From NCBI RefSeq assembly GCF_001422325.1, contig NZ_LMMR01000001.1:1256-65255 (forward strand): 64,000 bases of DNA, in the 5' to 3' direction. Made by a program: the position numbers and the translations under genes. Origin of the DNA: Leifsonia sp. Leaf264. Lineage in GTDB: Bacteria; Actinomycetota; Actinomycetes; Actinomycetales; Microbacteriaceae. Numbering within the stretch: position 1 is the first letter of the stretch; every line of letters begins with the position of its first letter. Below are positions 46,279-56,920 of this stretch, piece after piece. The notes below the pieces were generated by a model that was not told where the DNA came from, searched no databases, and saw nothing but the letters and a program-made list of their open reading frames with translations.

Positions 46279-47703
46279 CTACTTCGCGGTGCGGGAGTTC
46301 AGCCGATCGAGCAGCAGCGCCTCGCTCAGCACCGAGCGCTTGTAGACGCCGAGGTGCAGCGACTCGTTCGGGCTGTGGGCACGGGAGTCCGGGTCTTCGA
46401 CGCCTGTCACGAGGATCTGCGCCTGCGGGAAGACGTGAACGAGGTCGGCGATGAACGGGATGGAACCGCCGATGCCCATGTCGACGGCCTCACGGCCCCA
46501 GGCGTCGGCCATGGCGGCCTTGGCCTCCGTGACGGCCCAGCCGCTGGTGTCGACGAGGAACGGGTCTCCGAGCTCGACCTTGTCGATGGCGACTTCGGCT
46601 CCGAACGGCGTGTTGCGTTCGATGTGCTCGGTCAGAACGGCGAGGGCGTCCGTCGCGGTCTGCCCGGGAGCGATACGGGCGCTGACGCGGACCGCGACCG
46701 ACGGCAGGAGGGTGTTGGAGGCGTTTCCGACGCTCGGAGCATCGATGCCCGTCACGGTGATGGCCGGCTGGGTCCAGATGCGGCTGAGGAAGCTGCCGTG
46801 TCCGATGGGCGAGACGGCGTCGAGCAGACCGCTTTCAGCTCGCAGCTGCGACTCGGGGTACTCCGGGGTCTCGGCGTCGCGACCGGTGAGGCCGGAGACA
46901 GCCACCGAACCGTCCTCTCCATGGAGGGTCGCGAGCAGGCGCACCATCGCGAGCATCGCATCCGGAACCGCTCCCCCGAACATGCCGGAGTGCACGGCGT
47001 GCGACAGGGTACGTACGGTGAGGCGGAACGCGACGTTGCCGCGGAGCCCCACGGTGAGCGCCGGCGTCTCGAGGTCCCAGTTGCCGGAGTCGGCGACGAC
47101 GATGACGTCTGCCGAGAGGGCATCGCGATTCTGCTCGAGGAAGTGCGCGAAGGACAGCGACCCGGCCTCCTCCTCCCCCTCGATGAAGATGGCGATGCCG
47201 AGATCGAAGTCGGTTCCGTGGGCCTCGACGAGGGCCCTGATGGAGGCGACGTGGGCCATCACGCCCGCCTTGTCATCAGCCGCACCGCGGCCGTAGAGGC
47301 GGTCGCCGCGCACCGTCGGCTCGTAGGGGGCGCTCTCCCACTCGGCGTCGTCACCGGGCGGCTGAACGTCGTGGTGCGCGTACAGCAGGATCGTCGGCGC
47401 GCCGTTGCGGGCGGGCCGGGCGGCGAGGACCGCCGGGTTTCCCATGGTCACGCCATCGGCGACCGGCGCCTGGGTGATCCGCACCTCGTCGAAAACTCCG
47501 AGGCCGCGGAACAACTCGGCGACGGCCTCGGCGCTGGTGTGGACGTGGGACTGGTCGAAGGCGGGCCAGGACACCGAGGGGATGCGCACGAGGTCGCAGA
47601 GGTCGGCAATCGTGCTCGGGAAGCCGGTCTCGATGGCTTCTCGCACGGCCCCCTGCCCTGTCGTCGTCGAATCGTGGTCGGCTGGGAATCGCTCATCCGT
47701 CAT
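46279..47703 (-). CDS. M20-family dipeptidase
   Basis: The 474-residue zinc peptidase has the M20 metal motifs YAHHDVQPPGD, GRGAADDKAG with the bridging Asp, and the catalytic Glu pair in FIEGEEEAGS, followed by a dimerisation domain and a C-terminal metal His (SPNESLHLG). It resembles the carnosinase/PepV-like dipeptidase branch and is cytoplasmic. ATG at 47703 is preferred because TAAAAT ends 7 nt upstream, indicating leaderless transcription. Confidence 0.92.
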   Translation of the reverse strand: MTDERFPADHDSTTTGQGAVREAIETGFPSTIADLCDLVRIPSVSWPAFDQSHVHTSAEAVAELFRGLGVFDEVRITQAPVADGVTMGNPAVLAARPARNGAPTILLYAHHDVQPPGDDAEWESAPYEPTVRGDRLYGRGAADDKAGVMAHVASIRALVEAHGTDFDLGIAIFIEGEEEAGSLSFAHFLEQNRDALSADVIVVADSGNWDLETPALTVGLRGNVAFRLTVRTLSHAVHSGMFGGAVPDAMLAMVRLLATLHGEDGSVAVSGLTGRDAETPEYPESQLRAESGLLDAVSPIGHGSFLSRIWTQPAITVTGIDAPSVGNASNTLLPSVAVRVSARIAPGQTATDALAVLTEHIERNTPFGAEVAIDKVELGDPFLVDTSGWAVTEAKAAMADAWGREAVDMGIGGSIPFIADLVHVFPQAQILVTGVEDPDSRAHSPNESLHLGVYKRSVLSEALLLDRLNSRTAK

Positions 47704-47710
47704 GTTGTCG

Positions 47711-47716
47711 ATTTTA
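47711..47716 (-). promoter_or_regulatory. Candidate -10 element of the M20 peptidase gene
   Basis: TAAAAT on the minus strand ends 7 nt before the ATG at 47703. Confidence 0.55.
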
Positions 47717-47781
47717 GGCGGCGACGGATGCACGCGCCGTGCGGCCCGCTCCGGGTCGGAGACGGACCGCACGGCGGCGCC

Positions 47782-50700
47782 TCACTTCTTGACGGACTTC
47801 ACGACGGAACTGGAGGGGCTGCTGCCCACGGCGTTCTTCGCCAGCACCCGGAACCAGTACGTCTTGCCCTTCGTGCCCGCTGTCGTGGTGAACGACCGTG
47901 TCGCAGGCGTCGCCGACTTCAGCGTGGTCCACGTCTTCCCGGTGGCCGAGTACTGCACCGTGTACCCGGTGATGGCGGATCCGTTGGTGGTGGCGGCCGC
48001 CCAGCTGATCGTGAACTTGCCTGTCGTGGCCTTGACGGCCACCTTCGTGGGTGCTGAGGGCTTGCCGGCCGGAGTCACGGTGAGGCTCGCCGCCGAGTAG
48101 GTCCCGGTGCCGAGCTTCGTACGAGCTGCGACCCGGAACTGGTAACCCGTGCCGTTCACCAGGCCTGTCGCCGCGTACGTGGTCGTCGTCAGCGCAGTCG
48201 CCCGCCAGGAACTCCACGTCTTCGTCGCCGTGCTGTAGCTGCGACGATCGAGGTAGTACCCGGTGATCGGCGAGCCGCCATTCGACGTCGGCGCCTTCCA
48301 CGTGACGGTGGCCGACCGGTCACCGCGCTTCACAGCGGGGGCGGCCGCGGCGCTCGGCAGCGACAGGGTGGACGCTGTGGTGCCGCTGAATGGTCCGGTT
48401 CCGACGACGTTCGACGCGGCGACCTCGATCCTGTAGCTCGTGCTTGTCGCGAGGGCGGACAGTACGATCTTCGGCGTGCTGACGGTGGTCGTGACCCAGG
48501 TGGATGCCGTCGACTTCCGGTAGCGGACAGCGTAACCGGTCACCGGAGACCCACCGTTGGCGCTGGAGGGCAGCGCCGCCCACGTCGCGGTCAGCGACCC
48601 GACGCCGGGCGTCGTTGTAGGGATGGCCGGTGCCGACGTCGGAGCCGTCGCAGTCTTGACGTTCGCGTACTGGTTCCAGGGACTCAGGTTGCCGTCTGCG
48701 TCCCGGGCTGCGAGCCGGAACTGGTACGTCGTTCCCGTCGCCAGGCCGGTCACGGCGTAGGCGACGGCGTCAACGGTCTCGACCGATCGCGCGTCGCTCC
48801 AATCGGCGTCGTTCGCGTTTCTCCACTGGAGGATGTAGGTCGGCTTCAGGCTGGAGCCGACCTTCGCGTCACCGGACAGGGCCGTCCACTTCGCCGTGAC
48901 CGTCGTTCCGGCTGCCGCGATGGCTCCGAGGGTGACGGCGCTCGGAAGAGTGACTGTCGTGTAGCCGTGCGACACGGACTCAGCGACAACGGCTCCCGGC
49001 GTGGTCGTTGAGAGAGCACCGACGACGGCTCGGACCTTCCAGGAATAGCCGACGCCGTAGGAGACGGGATCGGGGATGACGTAGTTCGTCGCGACGGTCG
49101 TCTTCGTGGTGTTCGACGGGGTGGTGGAGACGATGTAGCCGGTGGCGCCTTCCACGGGTTCCCAGGCCAGGATCCGACCTGCCCCGACGTCGGCGGGGCC
49201 GCTCGTCGAATCGCTGGTGAAGGGCGCCAGCACCCGCCCCGTGCTCGTGACGACCGGAATCGTGTCCATGGGCACGGCGAGCGAGGACCATGCACTGGGC
49301 GTGCCGGCAACCGTGAGTGGACGCGTCGGCGTCACCTTCCACGAGTACCCGCCGGTCGAACCCACGAGAGGGGGAAGCGAGACGCTCGTCTGCGCGGTGA
49401 CGATGCTCGCGCTGCCGCTCGGCACCGTGACACCGTCCGGTGCGACCAAGGCCACGGTGTACTTCTGCGCCCCAGCGGTCGGACTCCAGCTCAGGCGGGT
49501 GGCCGACTCCTCGGGATCGACGAGCACCGGCGCGGATGCCGCAACCGTGAAGGTCTTCGGCTCGGACGCATTGCCGGCGTTGCCGTTCGCATCGAGGGGC
49601 GCGACTGTGAACGAGTACGCCGAGTTCTCGGTCAACGGCACGCCGGCGCTGGTGCGCGCGATCATGAAGGGGTAGTTGGTCTTGGTGCCCGCGGCGCCGT
49701 TGACAGGGGTTCCAGTCGCGCTCCCGCCCGGATAGATCTTGACGACGTACCCGGTGCTTCCGCCGTCGGCGAGGGCCGTCCGGCCCTGGGGTGCCCAGCG
49801 CAGGATCGTCGTTCCGTCGACCTGCGAGACGGGCACGACACCGTCGAAGGACGACTTCGTGCTGGACTTCTTCCAGTTCCGCCAGCCGAAACCGGGGTCG
49901 GAGGCGAGCGGGAACTGACTCCTGTCCTCGGACAGCGTTGTTCCGTTATCCGAGAACCCGGCCTTCACCCGCCAGTAGTAGGGATTGATGGTCGTCGTGT
50001 CGTCGAAGACTCCTGTCGGACGCAGCGTCGTGCCCGTCGTGGAGAATCGTGCGACAGTCGACGTGAACTCCTTGTTGAGGGCGACCTCGACGACGTAGAG
50101 GTTGGCCCCCGTCACGGGTTCCCAGGTGAACACCGGAGCGGCCTGACCCTGGAGTGCGGACACCGTCTGCTGGCTCCAGGCGGCAGCATCCCCGTTGACG
50201 ATGTCCTCGTTCGGATCGAGGATCGACCCGCCGTCCGCCGGTGACAGGCGGAAGTACCGGGGAGTCGATGCAGCGCTGGAGATCGTCGTCGCCGGTGTGT
50301 TGGCGTCGCTCGCGATCGCTTGCACGGTCCACTTGTAGGTGAGCGGGTTGGCTCCCTCGCTGTACACGCTCAGGCGGTCGACTACCCTGCTGGGCCAGAG
50401 GCACGATCCCATGCCGTCGACGGCATCCGTGACCTCCGTCGCAGAGGTGACGATGGTCACCGAGGTGTTGGCCGTCGTGCAGACGGCGTTGGGCGTGGAA
50501 CCCGGAACGCCTGCCTTCACTGTGTACACGGAGACGAGGTACTTCGAGGCGCGGGCTATCCCGTTCCACGACAGTTCAAGGCGGTCGATCGGGTACGTCT
50601 CCGGGGTCGCGAGAGTGGATCCGCCCGTGACGGCTACAGGAGCCGCGACGCCGGTCAACGTCGGAGCGGTCGACGCGGTCTGAGCGCCCCAGGCCTTCTG

Positions 50701-51756
50701 GAACCTCTTGATCGCCGACGGCGTACCAGCGTTCCCCGCGCTGTCCAGGGCGGTGACCTGCCAGTACCAGTCCTGATCGGCGAGCAGGGTGGTCGGAACG
50801 AAGGTGGTGCCGTACGTGGTGAACGTCTTGGGACTGGTGATCACGCCGTTCTGCTTGGCGTTCCCGAGTTGCACCCGGTACGACGCGGCGCCGGAGACGG
50901 GTGTCCACGTCAGGATGGGGTCGCTCAGCACATCGGTGGTGGTGTCGACGTCCTGCTGGCTCAGCAGCACGGGCTGCGACTCGTCGTCCCCGGTCGTCAG
51001 GTCGTCCCACGTGACGGTGAAGGCCTGCACCGCGGATGAGGTCGTCACCTGGGTCGTCTGGGTCGTGCTGGAGAACGCATAGGCGACGATGGTCGCTGTC
51101 ACCCGCCAGTACCAGACGCCGTCACGGGACAGCAGGGTCGTGGGCGTCAGGGTCGTTCCGGTCGTGGTGGCCGACGTGACGCCGGAGGCGAACGAAGCGC
51201 TCTGGGAGTACGACACCGTGTACGACTGGGCGCCGGCGACCGGTTCCCAGGCGAAGGTCACCGCTTCGGGGTAGACGATGGACGTCGGTTCGTCGATGGA
51301 TCCCAGCGGCGACGTCGGGGTCGGAGCGCCGATGGCCGCGCGCGTGAACGAGGAGAACCCGGAGTACGGGCTCAGCTGGGCCGCCGCGAGTGTCGTCGCG
51401 GTGCCGCTCTGCCCGTAGGCGGCGACCCGCCAGAACACCGTCTGCTCGGTCGACACGTTCCCCGCTGTCGCGAGGAACGCCGTCGTGGTGACGCTGTTCG
51501 TGTAACTGGTGAGCACTGTCGCGGGCGCAGCGGCATCCGCAGCGGTCGTGAGGCTCACGCTGTAGCCGAGCGCGCCGGCCACTGGCGCCCACGAGAGCTG
51601 GAACGTCGTGTTCGTGTCGTCGATGGGGCGCGCGGCGAGGCCTGACACGTCGGGCGTGTCCGGCACGACGGCCTGGGCGGCGGCCGGTATCGCCACCAGG
51701 CCGGCGACGACGAGAGCTGCAGTGATCACGAACGCGGACAGGCGGCGGAACAGCAC
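47782..51756 (-). CDS. Large secreted fibronectin type III-repeat protein
   Basis: The 1324-residue protein has a Sec signal peptide (cleavage likely after AQA29) and then a chain of Ig-like beta modules. The N-terminal two thirds repeat a WxPVxGAxxYxV pattern at least seven times (WAPVAGALGYSV, WEPVAGAQSYTV, WTPVSGAASYRV, WEPVTGANLYVV, WSPTAGAQKYTV, WEPVEGATGYIV). Four canonical FN3 domains fill about 940-1324. No LPxTG, membrane anchor, S-layer or catalytic domain is seen and it ends VVKSVKK. It probably acts outside the cell in adhesion or polymer binding. GTG at 51756 has GGAGG upstream. Confidence 0.88.
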   Translation of the reverse strand: MLFRRLSAFVITAALVVAGLVAIPAAAQAVVPDTPDVSGLAARPIDDTNTTFQLSWAPVAGALGYSVSLTTAADAAAPATVLTSYTNSVTTTAFLATAGNVSTEQTVFWRVAAYGQSGTATTLAAAQLSPYSGFSSFTRAAIGAPTPTSPLGSIDEPTSIVYPEAVTFAWEPVAGAQSYTVSYSQSASFASGVTSATTTGTTLTPTTLLSRDGVWYWRVTATIVAYAFSSTTQTTQVTTSSAVQAFTVTWDDLTTGDDESQPVLLSQQDVDTTTDVLSDPILTWTPVSGAASYRVQLGNAKQNGVITSPKTFTTYGTTFVPTTLLADQDWYWQVTALDSAGNAGTPSAIKRFQKAWGAQTASTAPTLTGVAAPVAVTGGSTLATPETYPIDRLELSWNGIARASKYLVSVYTVKAGVPGSTPNAVCTTANTSVTIVTSATEVTDAVDGMGSCLWPSRVVDRLSVYSEGANPLTYKWTVQAIASDANTPATTISSAASTPRYFRLSPADGGSILDPNEDIVNGDAAAWSQQTVSALQGQAAPVFTWEPVTGANLYVVEVALNKEFTSTVARFSTTGTTLRPTGVFDDTTTINPYYWRVKAGFSDNGTTLSEDRSQFPLASDPGFGWRNWKKSSTKSSFDGVVPVSQVDGTTILRWAPQGRTALADGGSTGYVVKIYPGGSATGTPVNGAAGTKTNYPFMIARTSAGVPLTENSAYSFTVAPLDANGNAGNASEPKTFTVAASAPVLVDPEESATRLSWSPTAGAQKYTVALVAPDGVTVPSGSASIVTAQTSVSLPPLVGSTGGYSWKVTPTRPLTVAGTPSAWSSLAVPMDTIPVVTSTGRVLAPFTSDSTSGPADVGAGRILAWEPVEGATGYIVSTTPSNTTKTTVATNYVIPDPVSYGVGYSWKVRAVVGALSTTTPGAVVAESVSHGYTTVTLPSAVTLGAIAAAGTTVTAKWTALSGDAKVGSSLKPTYILQWRNANDADWSDARSVETVDAVAYAVTGLATGTTYQFRLAARDADGNLSPWNQYANVKTATAPTSAPAIPTTTPGVGSLTATWAALPSSANGGSPVTGYAVRYRKSTASTWVTTTVSTPKIVLSALATSTSYRIEVAASNVVGTGPFSGTTASTLSLPSAAAAPAVKRGDRSATVTWKAPTSNGGSPITGYYLDRRSYSTATKTWSSWRATALTTTTYAATGLVNGTGYQFRVAARTKLGTGTYSAASLTVTPAGKPSAPTKVAVKATTGKFTISWAAATTNGSAITGYTVQYSATGKTWTTLKSATPATRSFTTTAGTKGKTYWFRVLAKNAVGSSPSSSVVKSVKK

Positions 51757-51986
51757 GAAGGTGACCTCCAGGTAGGGGCAGGAAGTTGGTGTGCAGAAGG
51801 TGCCGCGCCGCGAGCAGCGGAACCGCATCCCCCTGCATCCGTCGAAAGTCAACGGATGCAGTCGCCAAGCTATCGGCGCCGCCGCGTGGCCCGCGCCCCC
51901 GCAACCGGGGCACGCGTCGCGTTCGGCACGCCGCTCCCCCAGCTTCAGCGGGTACTCTGGACTCCTACCGATACCAAGGATTTGAT

Positions 51987-52589
51987 GTGGCCAAGCAAAC
52001 CGCGCCTCAGGGCGCCGAACCCGTGACCGAGACCGTCGACGAGACCGCGGCCCGTCTGACCTCCTCCGCGACGAGCCAGGGCAAGGGTGCCCCGACGCCG
52101 ACGCGCAAGGAGCAGGAGGCTGCACGCAAGCGTCCACTCGTCTCCGACAACCGCAAGGAGGCGTCTCGTCAGGCCAAGGTGAAGGCCGCCGAGGCTCGTG
52201 AGAAGCAGCGCGCGGGCATGGCTGCCGGCGACGACCGCTACCTTCCGATGCGCGACCGCGGTCCGCAGAAGCGTTACGCCCGCGACTACGTCGACGCCAG
52301 GTTCAACATCGGCGAGTTCATGCTCCCCGTGATGGCACTCGTGATCGTGCTCACCTTCGTGCCCAGCTACGAGATCCAGATGTACGGCATCTTCGCGCTG
52401 TGGGGCTTCTTCCTCATCGCCGTGATCGACTCGATCATCCTCGGCTTCAGCCTGACCAAGCGCCTCGCCGCGAAGTTCGGTGCAGACAAGGTCGAGAAGG
52501 TGCGCTGGTACTCGGCGATGCGTGCGCTGCAGATGCGCTTCATGCGCCTGCCGAAGGCCCAGGTCGCTCGTGGGGCGTACCCCAGCTGA
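51987..52589 (+). CDS. DUF3043 membrane protein
   Basis: The 200-residue actinobacterial protein has a charged N-terminal half (1-105) rich in Lys/Arg/Glu, with the family segment RPLVSDNRKEASRQ and RDYVDARFNIGEFMLP, then two membrane helices (about 111-128 and 133-155) and a basic tail. DUF3043 has no established function. GTG at 51987 is chosen because AAGGA lies seven bases upstream. It is divergent from the FN3 gene. Confidence 0.85.
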   Translation: MAKQTAPQGAEPVTETVDETAARLTSSATSQGKGAPTPTRKEQEAARKRPLVSDNRKEASRQAKVKAAEAREKQRAGMAAGDDRYLPMRDRGPQKRYARDYVDARFNIGEFMLPVMALVIVLTFVPSYEIQMYGIFALWGFFLIAVIDSIILGFSLTKRLAAKFGADKVEKVRWYSAMRALQMRFMRLPKAQVARGAYPS

Positions 52590-52602
52590 GATTCCACGAT
52601 CT

Positions 52603-52637
52603 GAAGGCCGTGTCCGAGACTCTCGGATGCGGCCTTC
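52603..52637. terminator. Bidirectional terminator after the DUF3043 gene
   Basis: GAAGGCCG and TCCGAGA pair with TCTCGGA and CGGCCTTC around a short loop, with one internal mismatch, between convergent genes. Confidence 0.75.
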
Positions 52638-52661
52638 GTCGTTGAAGCAGCCCGAGCGGGG

Positions 52662-53801
52662 TCAGGCGTACGCGCCGACGCGCAGGCAGGGCACCCGGGA
52701 CTCCTCGTCGGTGAGCGAGCCGTGCTGGCCGACCATCGCCCGCGGGGCGAGGTTCGTCTCCCTGGAGTCGTAGTACGCGATCAGCTTGCGGGCGGCGACG
52801 ATGACGTCGCCGATCCGCGGCAGAACTGCCGGATCGACGACGCCGAAGAGCCCGGCCGTGACGGCCTCATCGCGGGTGTACACCCACGCTCGGTCGCCCT
52901 CGGAGTCGCGCCAGGCCGCGGCGAGCACATCGGCGGCATCCGGTGCGGGATCCGGTTCCAGGTAGAGATAGAGGCAGCGCGGGTCGCCTCCGACGTGACG
53001 CACGCCGGCGATGAGTTGAGGGGCCGTGTCGAAGAGCACGTGCCTGTCAGCCGGGACGTCGACGACGCCGTGGTCGGCCGTGACGACGAGGCCAGTCGTC
53101 GCCGGCAGGGCCGCGGCGAAGCGCGACGCCTCGGAGTCCAGGGCCTCGAGTTCGCCGATCCACTTGTCGGAGAGCCAGCCTCGGGCGTGGGCCGCCATGT
53201 CGAGCTCGGGCACGTAGACGTAGACCAGCGCGCGATCGGTCTCCGCGATGACGCGCAGCGCCGCCTCGAACCGCGCGGCGATCGTGCCGGCCGGCACGTA
53301 CTCGGCACCGCGGAGCAACGCCTGGCTGAGCCCGGAGTCCGCATACCGGGCAGGACCTATCGCGAATGCGGGGATCCCGGACCCGGCCGCCAGCTCGAAC
53401 TGCGTCGGCAGCGGCTGCCAGCTGGCTGGACGCATCGAGCCGTCCCATCCGCTGAGCTGATTGACGACGCGATCGTTCGCCGCGTCGAGCACGCGGTAGC
53501 CCACGAGTCCGTGCGCTCCGGACGGTGCTCCGGTGCAGAGCGATCCGAGTCCGACGGCCGTCGTGGCCGGGAAGACGCCCGGAAGCGACGACTTCTTGGT
53601 CAGCCGCGACGAGAGGAACCGGGCGTGGCCCCCGGAGGCCCGCAGGTTCGCCGTCCCGAGGCCGTCGACCAGGAGCACGACGGCGTGATCGACGGCGGGA
53701 AGCCCGAGCGGATTCGCCTCTCCGGTGATGCTCGCGCGGCAACTTGCCAGAACGTCGGCAAGGCGCGGAGCGCCGGTTTCGGGTGAAGGTACCATGGGCA
53801 T
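52662..53801 (-). CDS. Nucleotide pyrophosphatase/phosphodiesterase-like protein
   Basis: The 379-residue protein belongs to the alkaline phosphatase superfamily. Metal-site motifs are LLVDGLG, the nucleophile region [19 protein letters not shown], the [10 protein letters not shown] segment and TADHGVVD. It should hydrolyse a phosphodiester or pyrophosphate; the substrate is unknown. No signal peptide is seen, so it is probably cytoplasmic. Start is uncertain between ATG 53801 and ATG 53795. It diverges from the topoisomerase gene. Confidence 0.85.
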   Translation of the reverse strand: MPMVPSPETGAPRLADVLASCRASITGEANPLGLPAVDHAVVLLVDGLGTANLRASGGHARFLSSRLTKKSSLPGVFPATTAVGLGSLCTGAPSGAHGLVGYRVLDAANDRVVNQLSGWDGSMRPASWQPLPTQFELAAGSGIPAFAIGPARYADSGLSQALLRGAEYVPAGTIAARFEAALRVIAETDRALVYVYVPELDMAAHARGWLSDKWIGELEALDSEASRFAAALPATTGLVVTADHGVVDVPADRHVLFDTAPQLIAGVRHVGGDPRCLYLYLEPDPAPDAADVLAAAWRDSEGDRAWVYTRDEAVTAGLFGVVDPAVLPRIGDVIVAARKLIAYYDSRETNLAPRAMVGQHGSLTDEESRVPCLRVGAYA

Positions 53802-53884
53802 CGCGCTCAGTCTCGCACAGGACGGTCCAGCTGTTCCGCGACGACGAGGCCCCAGAACGAGCACCACCAGACGAGAAACAACGG

Positions 53885-56359
53885 ATGACGCCGCGCCAGA
53901 ACTCCACACCCGAGACCGAGTCGGTCGAACGCATCGAAGACGTCGACGTCGCCACCGAGATGCAGGGCTCCTTCCTCGAATACGCCTACTCCGTCATCTA
54001 CTCGCGGGCCCTCCCCGACGCGCGTGACGGGCTGAAGCCCGTTCAGCGCCGCATCCTCTACCAGATGAGCGAGATGGGGCTGCGTCCAGACCGCGGCCAC
54101 GTGAAGTCGGCGCGCGTCGTCGGCGAGGTCATGGGCAAGCTGCATCCGCACGGCGACACCGCCATCTACGACGCCCTCGTGCGCATGGCGCAGGCGTTCA
54201 CACTGCGGGTGCCGCTCATCGACGGCCACGGCAACTTCGGCTCGCTCGACGACGGTCCGGCCGCCTCGCGCTACACGGAGGCGCGCCTGGCGGCCACTGC
54301 CCTCGCGATGACCGACGGCCTCGACGAGGACGTCGTGGACTTCGTGCCCAACTACGACAACCAGCTGACGCAGCCCGACGTGCTGCCCGCGGCCTACCCG
54401 AATCTCCTCGTGAACGGGGCCAGCGGCATCGCCGTAGGCATGGCGACGAACATGGCGCCGCACAACCTCATCGAGGTCGTCGGAGCAGCCAGGCACCTCC
54501 TGGCGCATCCTGACGCCACCCTCGACGACCTGATGGAGTTCGTGCCGGGCCCCGACCTCCCCACGGGCGGAACCATCGCCGGCCTCGCGGGAGTGCGAGA
54601 CGCGTACGCGACAGGCCGCGGCAGCTTCAAGACCCGGGCAAAGGTGCGGGTGGAGTCGATCACTGCACGCAAGACCGGCCTGATCATCACCGAGCTCCCC
54701 TACCTCGTCGGACCTGAGAAGGTCATCGAGAAGATCAAGGACGGCGTCAACGCCAAGAAGATCAGCGGGATCTCGGATGTCACCGACCTGACCGACCGCA
54801 CGAACGGCCTCCGCCTCGTGATCGGCATCAAGACCGGCTTCAGCCCCGACGCAGTGCTCGAGCAGCTCTACCGCCTCACACCCCTCGAGGACTCCTTCAA
54901 CATCAACGCCGTCGCCCTTGTGGACGGCGGGCCGCGCACCCTCGGCCTGCGCGAGCTGCTCGTCGTCTACGTCGAGCACCGTGTTCTTGTGGTGACGCGC
55001 CGTTCGCGCTACCGCCTCGACCGCCGACGCGAACGCCTGCACCTCGTCGAGGGTCTGCTCGTCGCGATCCTCGACATCGACGAGGTGATCCAGGTCATCC
55101 GCACGAGCGACGAGACCGAGCAGGCACGCACTCGCCTCATGGACGTGTTCGACCTCACCCACCTGCAGGCCGAGTACATACTCGAACTGCGACTGCGCCG
55201 GCTCACGAAGTTCTCGCGCATCGAACTCGAGACCGAGCGCGACAAGCTGCGGGCGGAGATCGCCGAGCTCGAGACGCTGCTGGCCAGCGACGCCCGCATC
55301 CGCTCGCTCGTCTCCGACGAACTCGCCGAGATCGCCGACCGCTTCGGCACGCCGCGCCGCACCCTGCTGACCGAGGCGAAGCCCAGCATCGCCGGCGCCG
55401 CTGCCAAGCGCGCCGCTGCGATCCTCGAGGTCGCTGACGCGCCGTGCCGGGTGTACCTGAGCGCTACCGGCCGGATCGCGCGTGTCGACCTCGTGGCCCG
55501 CGACGAGGATGCCCCGGCCGGTCCGGTGCGCCAGCGCCGACGCAGCAAGCACGATGCCCTGCTCTCGAGCATCGACACCACGAGTCGCACCGAGATCGGA
55601 GCCGTCACCAACCGCGGCCGGCTGGTGCGCTTCTCCCCCGTCGACCTTCCCGTGCTGCCCGAGACATCGGTGCAGCTCGGCGCCGGCGTGAAGGTCGGCG
55701 ACTACCTGGCGCTCAGTGATCGCGGCGAGAAGGTGCTGGCCCTGGTCTCGCTCACCAGCGAGGACTCGATCGCCCTCGGTACCAAGCAGGGCGTCGTCAA
55801 GCGCGTCGCGACCGGCGCGTACCCCAGCCGCCCCGACTTCGAGGTGATCTCGCTGAAGAAGGGCGACGAGGTCGTCGGTGCCGTCCAGGGTGCGGAGACC
55901 GACGAACTGGTCTTCGTGGCGACGGATGCGCAGCTGCTGCGCTTCCCCGCCGCATCCGTGCGCCCGCAGGGCTGCCCGGCCGGTGGGATGGCCGGCATCA
56001 ACCTCGGTGCGGACGCCACTGTCATCCACTTCACCTCGGTCCCGACGGACCAGCTCGCAGACGTCGTCGTCGCCACCGTTGCGACAGGCAGCGAGACCCT
56101 GCTCGGCACCGACCCCGGCACGGCCAAGGTGAGCGCCTTCGACGAGTTCCCCGCCAAGGGGCGCGCGACGGGTGGCGTTCGTGCCCAGCGCTTCCTCAAG
56201 GGCGAAGGCGCTCTCTCCCTGGCCTGGGTCGGTCGAGACCCCCTGGCCGTGGGGGCCGACGGCTCAGCGCGGACCCTTCCGGAGGCCGGCGCCAAGCGTG
56301 ACGCATCCGGCACCCCCGTCGAAGCCGTCATCGGGGCTATCGGCACAACGATCAGCTAG
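53885..56359 (+). CDS. parC: Type IIA topoisomerase subunit A (ParC/GyrA family)
   Basis: The 824-residue subunit cuts and rejoins DNA through Tyr130 in [11 protein letters not shown]. The quinolone-site helix reads [17 protein letters not shown], with Thr where E. coli GyrA has Ser83 and Asp at the Asp87 position. The C-terminal half has beta-propeller repeats but no clear GyrA box. The ParE-like gene nearby suggests a second, topoisomerase IV-like enzyme besides gyrase. Its stop shares the bases CTAG with the convergent SRPBCC gene. Confidence 0.9.
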   Translation: MTPRQNSTPETESVERIEDVDVATEMQGSFLEYAYSVIYSRALPDARDGLKPVQRRILYQMSEMGLRPDRGHVKSARVVGEVMGKLHPHGDTAIYDALVRMAQAFTLRVPLIDGHGNFGSLDDGPAASRYTEARLAATALAMTDGLDEDVVDFVPNYDNQLTQPDVLPAAYPNLLVNGASGIAVGMATNMAPHNLIEVVGAARHLLAHPDATLDDLMEFVPGPDLPTGGTIAGLAGVRDAYATGRGSFKTRAKVRVESITARKTGLIITELPYLVGPEKVIEKIKDGVNAKKISGISDVTDLTDRTNGLRLVIGIKTGFSPDAVLEQLYRLTPLEDSFNINAVALVDGGPRTLGLRELLVVYVEHRVLVVTRRSRYRLDRRRERLHLVEGLLVAILDIDEVIQVIRTSDETEQARTRLMDVFDLTHLQAEYILELRLRRLTKFSRIELETERDKLRAEIAELETLLASDARIRSLVSDELAEIADRFGTPRRTLLTEAKPSIAGAAAKRAAAILEVADAPCRVYLSATGRIARVDLVARDEDAPAGPVRQRRRSKHDALLSSIDTTSRTEIGAVTNRGRLVRFSPVDLPVLPETSVQLGAGVKVGDYLALSDRGEKVLALVSLTSEDSIALGTKQGVVKRVATGAYPSRPDFEVISLKKGDEVVGAVQGAETDELVFVATDAQLLRFPAASVRPQGCPAGGMAGINLGADATVIHFTSVPTDQLADVVVATVATGSETLLGTDPGTAKVSAFDEFPAKGRATGGVRAQRFLKGEGALSLAWVGRDPLAVGADGSARTLPEAGAKRDASGTPVEAVIGAIGTTIS

Positions 56360-56802
56360 CGGGGCGGGGCTGTCGTCGAGCGCTCGACGACGGTCCTGAC
56401 GCCGTCGAGCATGTCACGCCAGTTCTCGGCGGAGTGCTCGGCAGCCTCGGCCGTCGGATTGTTGTCCTGATCGAGTTCGACCCGGGTGCCGCCATCCACG
56501 GCAAGGAGCTCGTAGCGCAGCGTGTGGTAGTTCTCGGGCACGTCGGCCTGCCCCGACATCGGACTGAAATGGGTCACGACCAGCCGATATGGCTCCTCGA
56601 CCTCCAGGACTCGACCGTGGTCCTCGAACGTCTTCCCCTCCCACTCGCCGATCCAGCGGATCTGGGCGCCGAGAGCCCAGTCCGTGACGATGCGGGCACC
56701 GGCGAGGATCTCCGGATGCGGCTCCGCACTCGTGATGACATCCCAGACCTCCTGCGGCGAGGCAGCAATGAAGGCATCGGCGTGAGCTGTGAAGTCGGCC
56801 AT
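56356..56802 (-). CDS. SRPBCC (polyketide cyclase/AHSA1-like) protein
   Basis: The 148-residue protein has the START/SRPBCC helix-grip fold: [18 protein letters not shown] at the N-terminus, an antiparallel sheet with [32 protein letters not shown] split by turns, and a long C-terminal helix. Such proteins bind hydrophobic ligands; the ligand is unknown. ATG at 56802 follows TACGGT with a 7-nt gap. It overlaps the parC end by four bases tail to tail. Confidence 0.82.
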   Translation of the reverse strand: MADFTAHADAFIAASPQEVWDVITSAEPHPEILAGARIVTDWALGAQIRWIGEWEGKTFEDHGRVLEVEEPYRLVVTHFSPMSGQADVPENYHTLRYELLAVDGGTRVELDQDNNPTAEAAEHSAENWRDMLDGVRTVVERSTTAPPR

Positions 56803-56809
56803 GCGACCG

Positions 56810-56815
56810 ACCGTA
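56810..56815 (-). promoter_or_regulatory. Candidate -10 element of the SRPBCC gene
   Basis: TACGGT on the minus strand ends 7 nt before the ATG at 56802. Confidence 0.45.
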
Positions 56816-56845
56816 CGCCGCGCGACGCTTCGAGCCAAGTGCCCT

Positions 56846-56910
56846 CGCGCGCCATTTCCTGGCGTTCTGCGCCATGAGAGCGGGCGCAGAACCCCGCGAA
56901 ATGGCGCGCG
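56846..56910. repeat. Large inverted repeat (copy 2 of the dispersed repeat)
   Basis: Two 28-base arms, 56846-56873 and 56883-56910, are reverse complements except for three positions and are separated by nine bases. The core is CGCCATTTC...GTTCTGCGCC. The right arm matches 176-200 at 24 of 25 bases. It lies just after the parE stop and could serve as its terminator, but its recurrence points to a REP- or MITE-like element. Confidence 0.75.
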
Positions 56911-56920
56911 GGCGGGAAAG

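Noticed and set aside
46111-48057. A 648-codon + strand frame across the M20 peptidase gene
   Set aside because: The minus strand frame has complete M20 catalytic motifs; the + frame has no domain.
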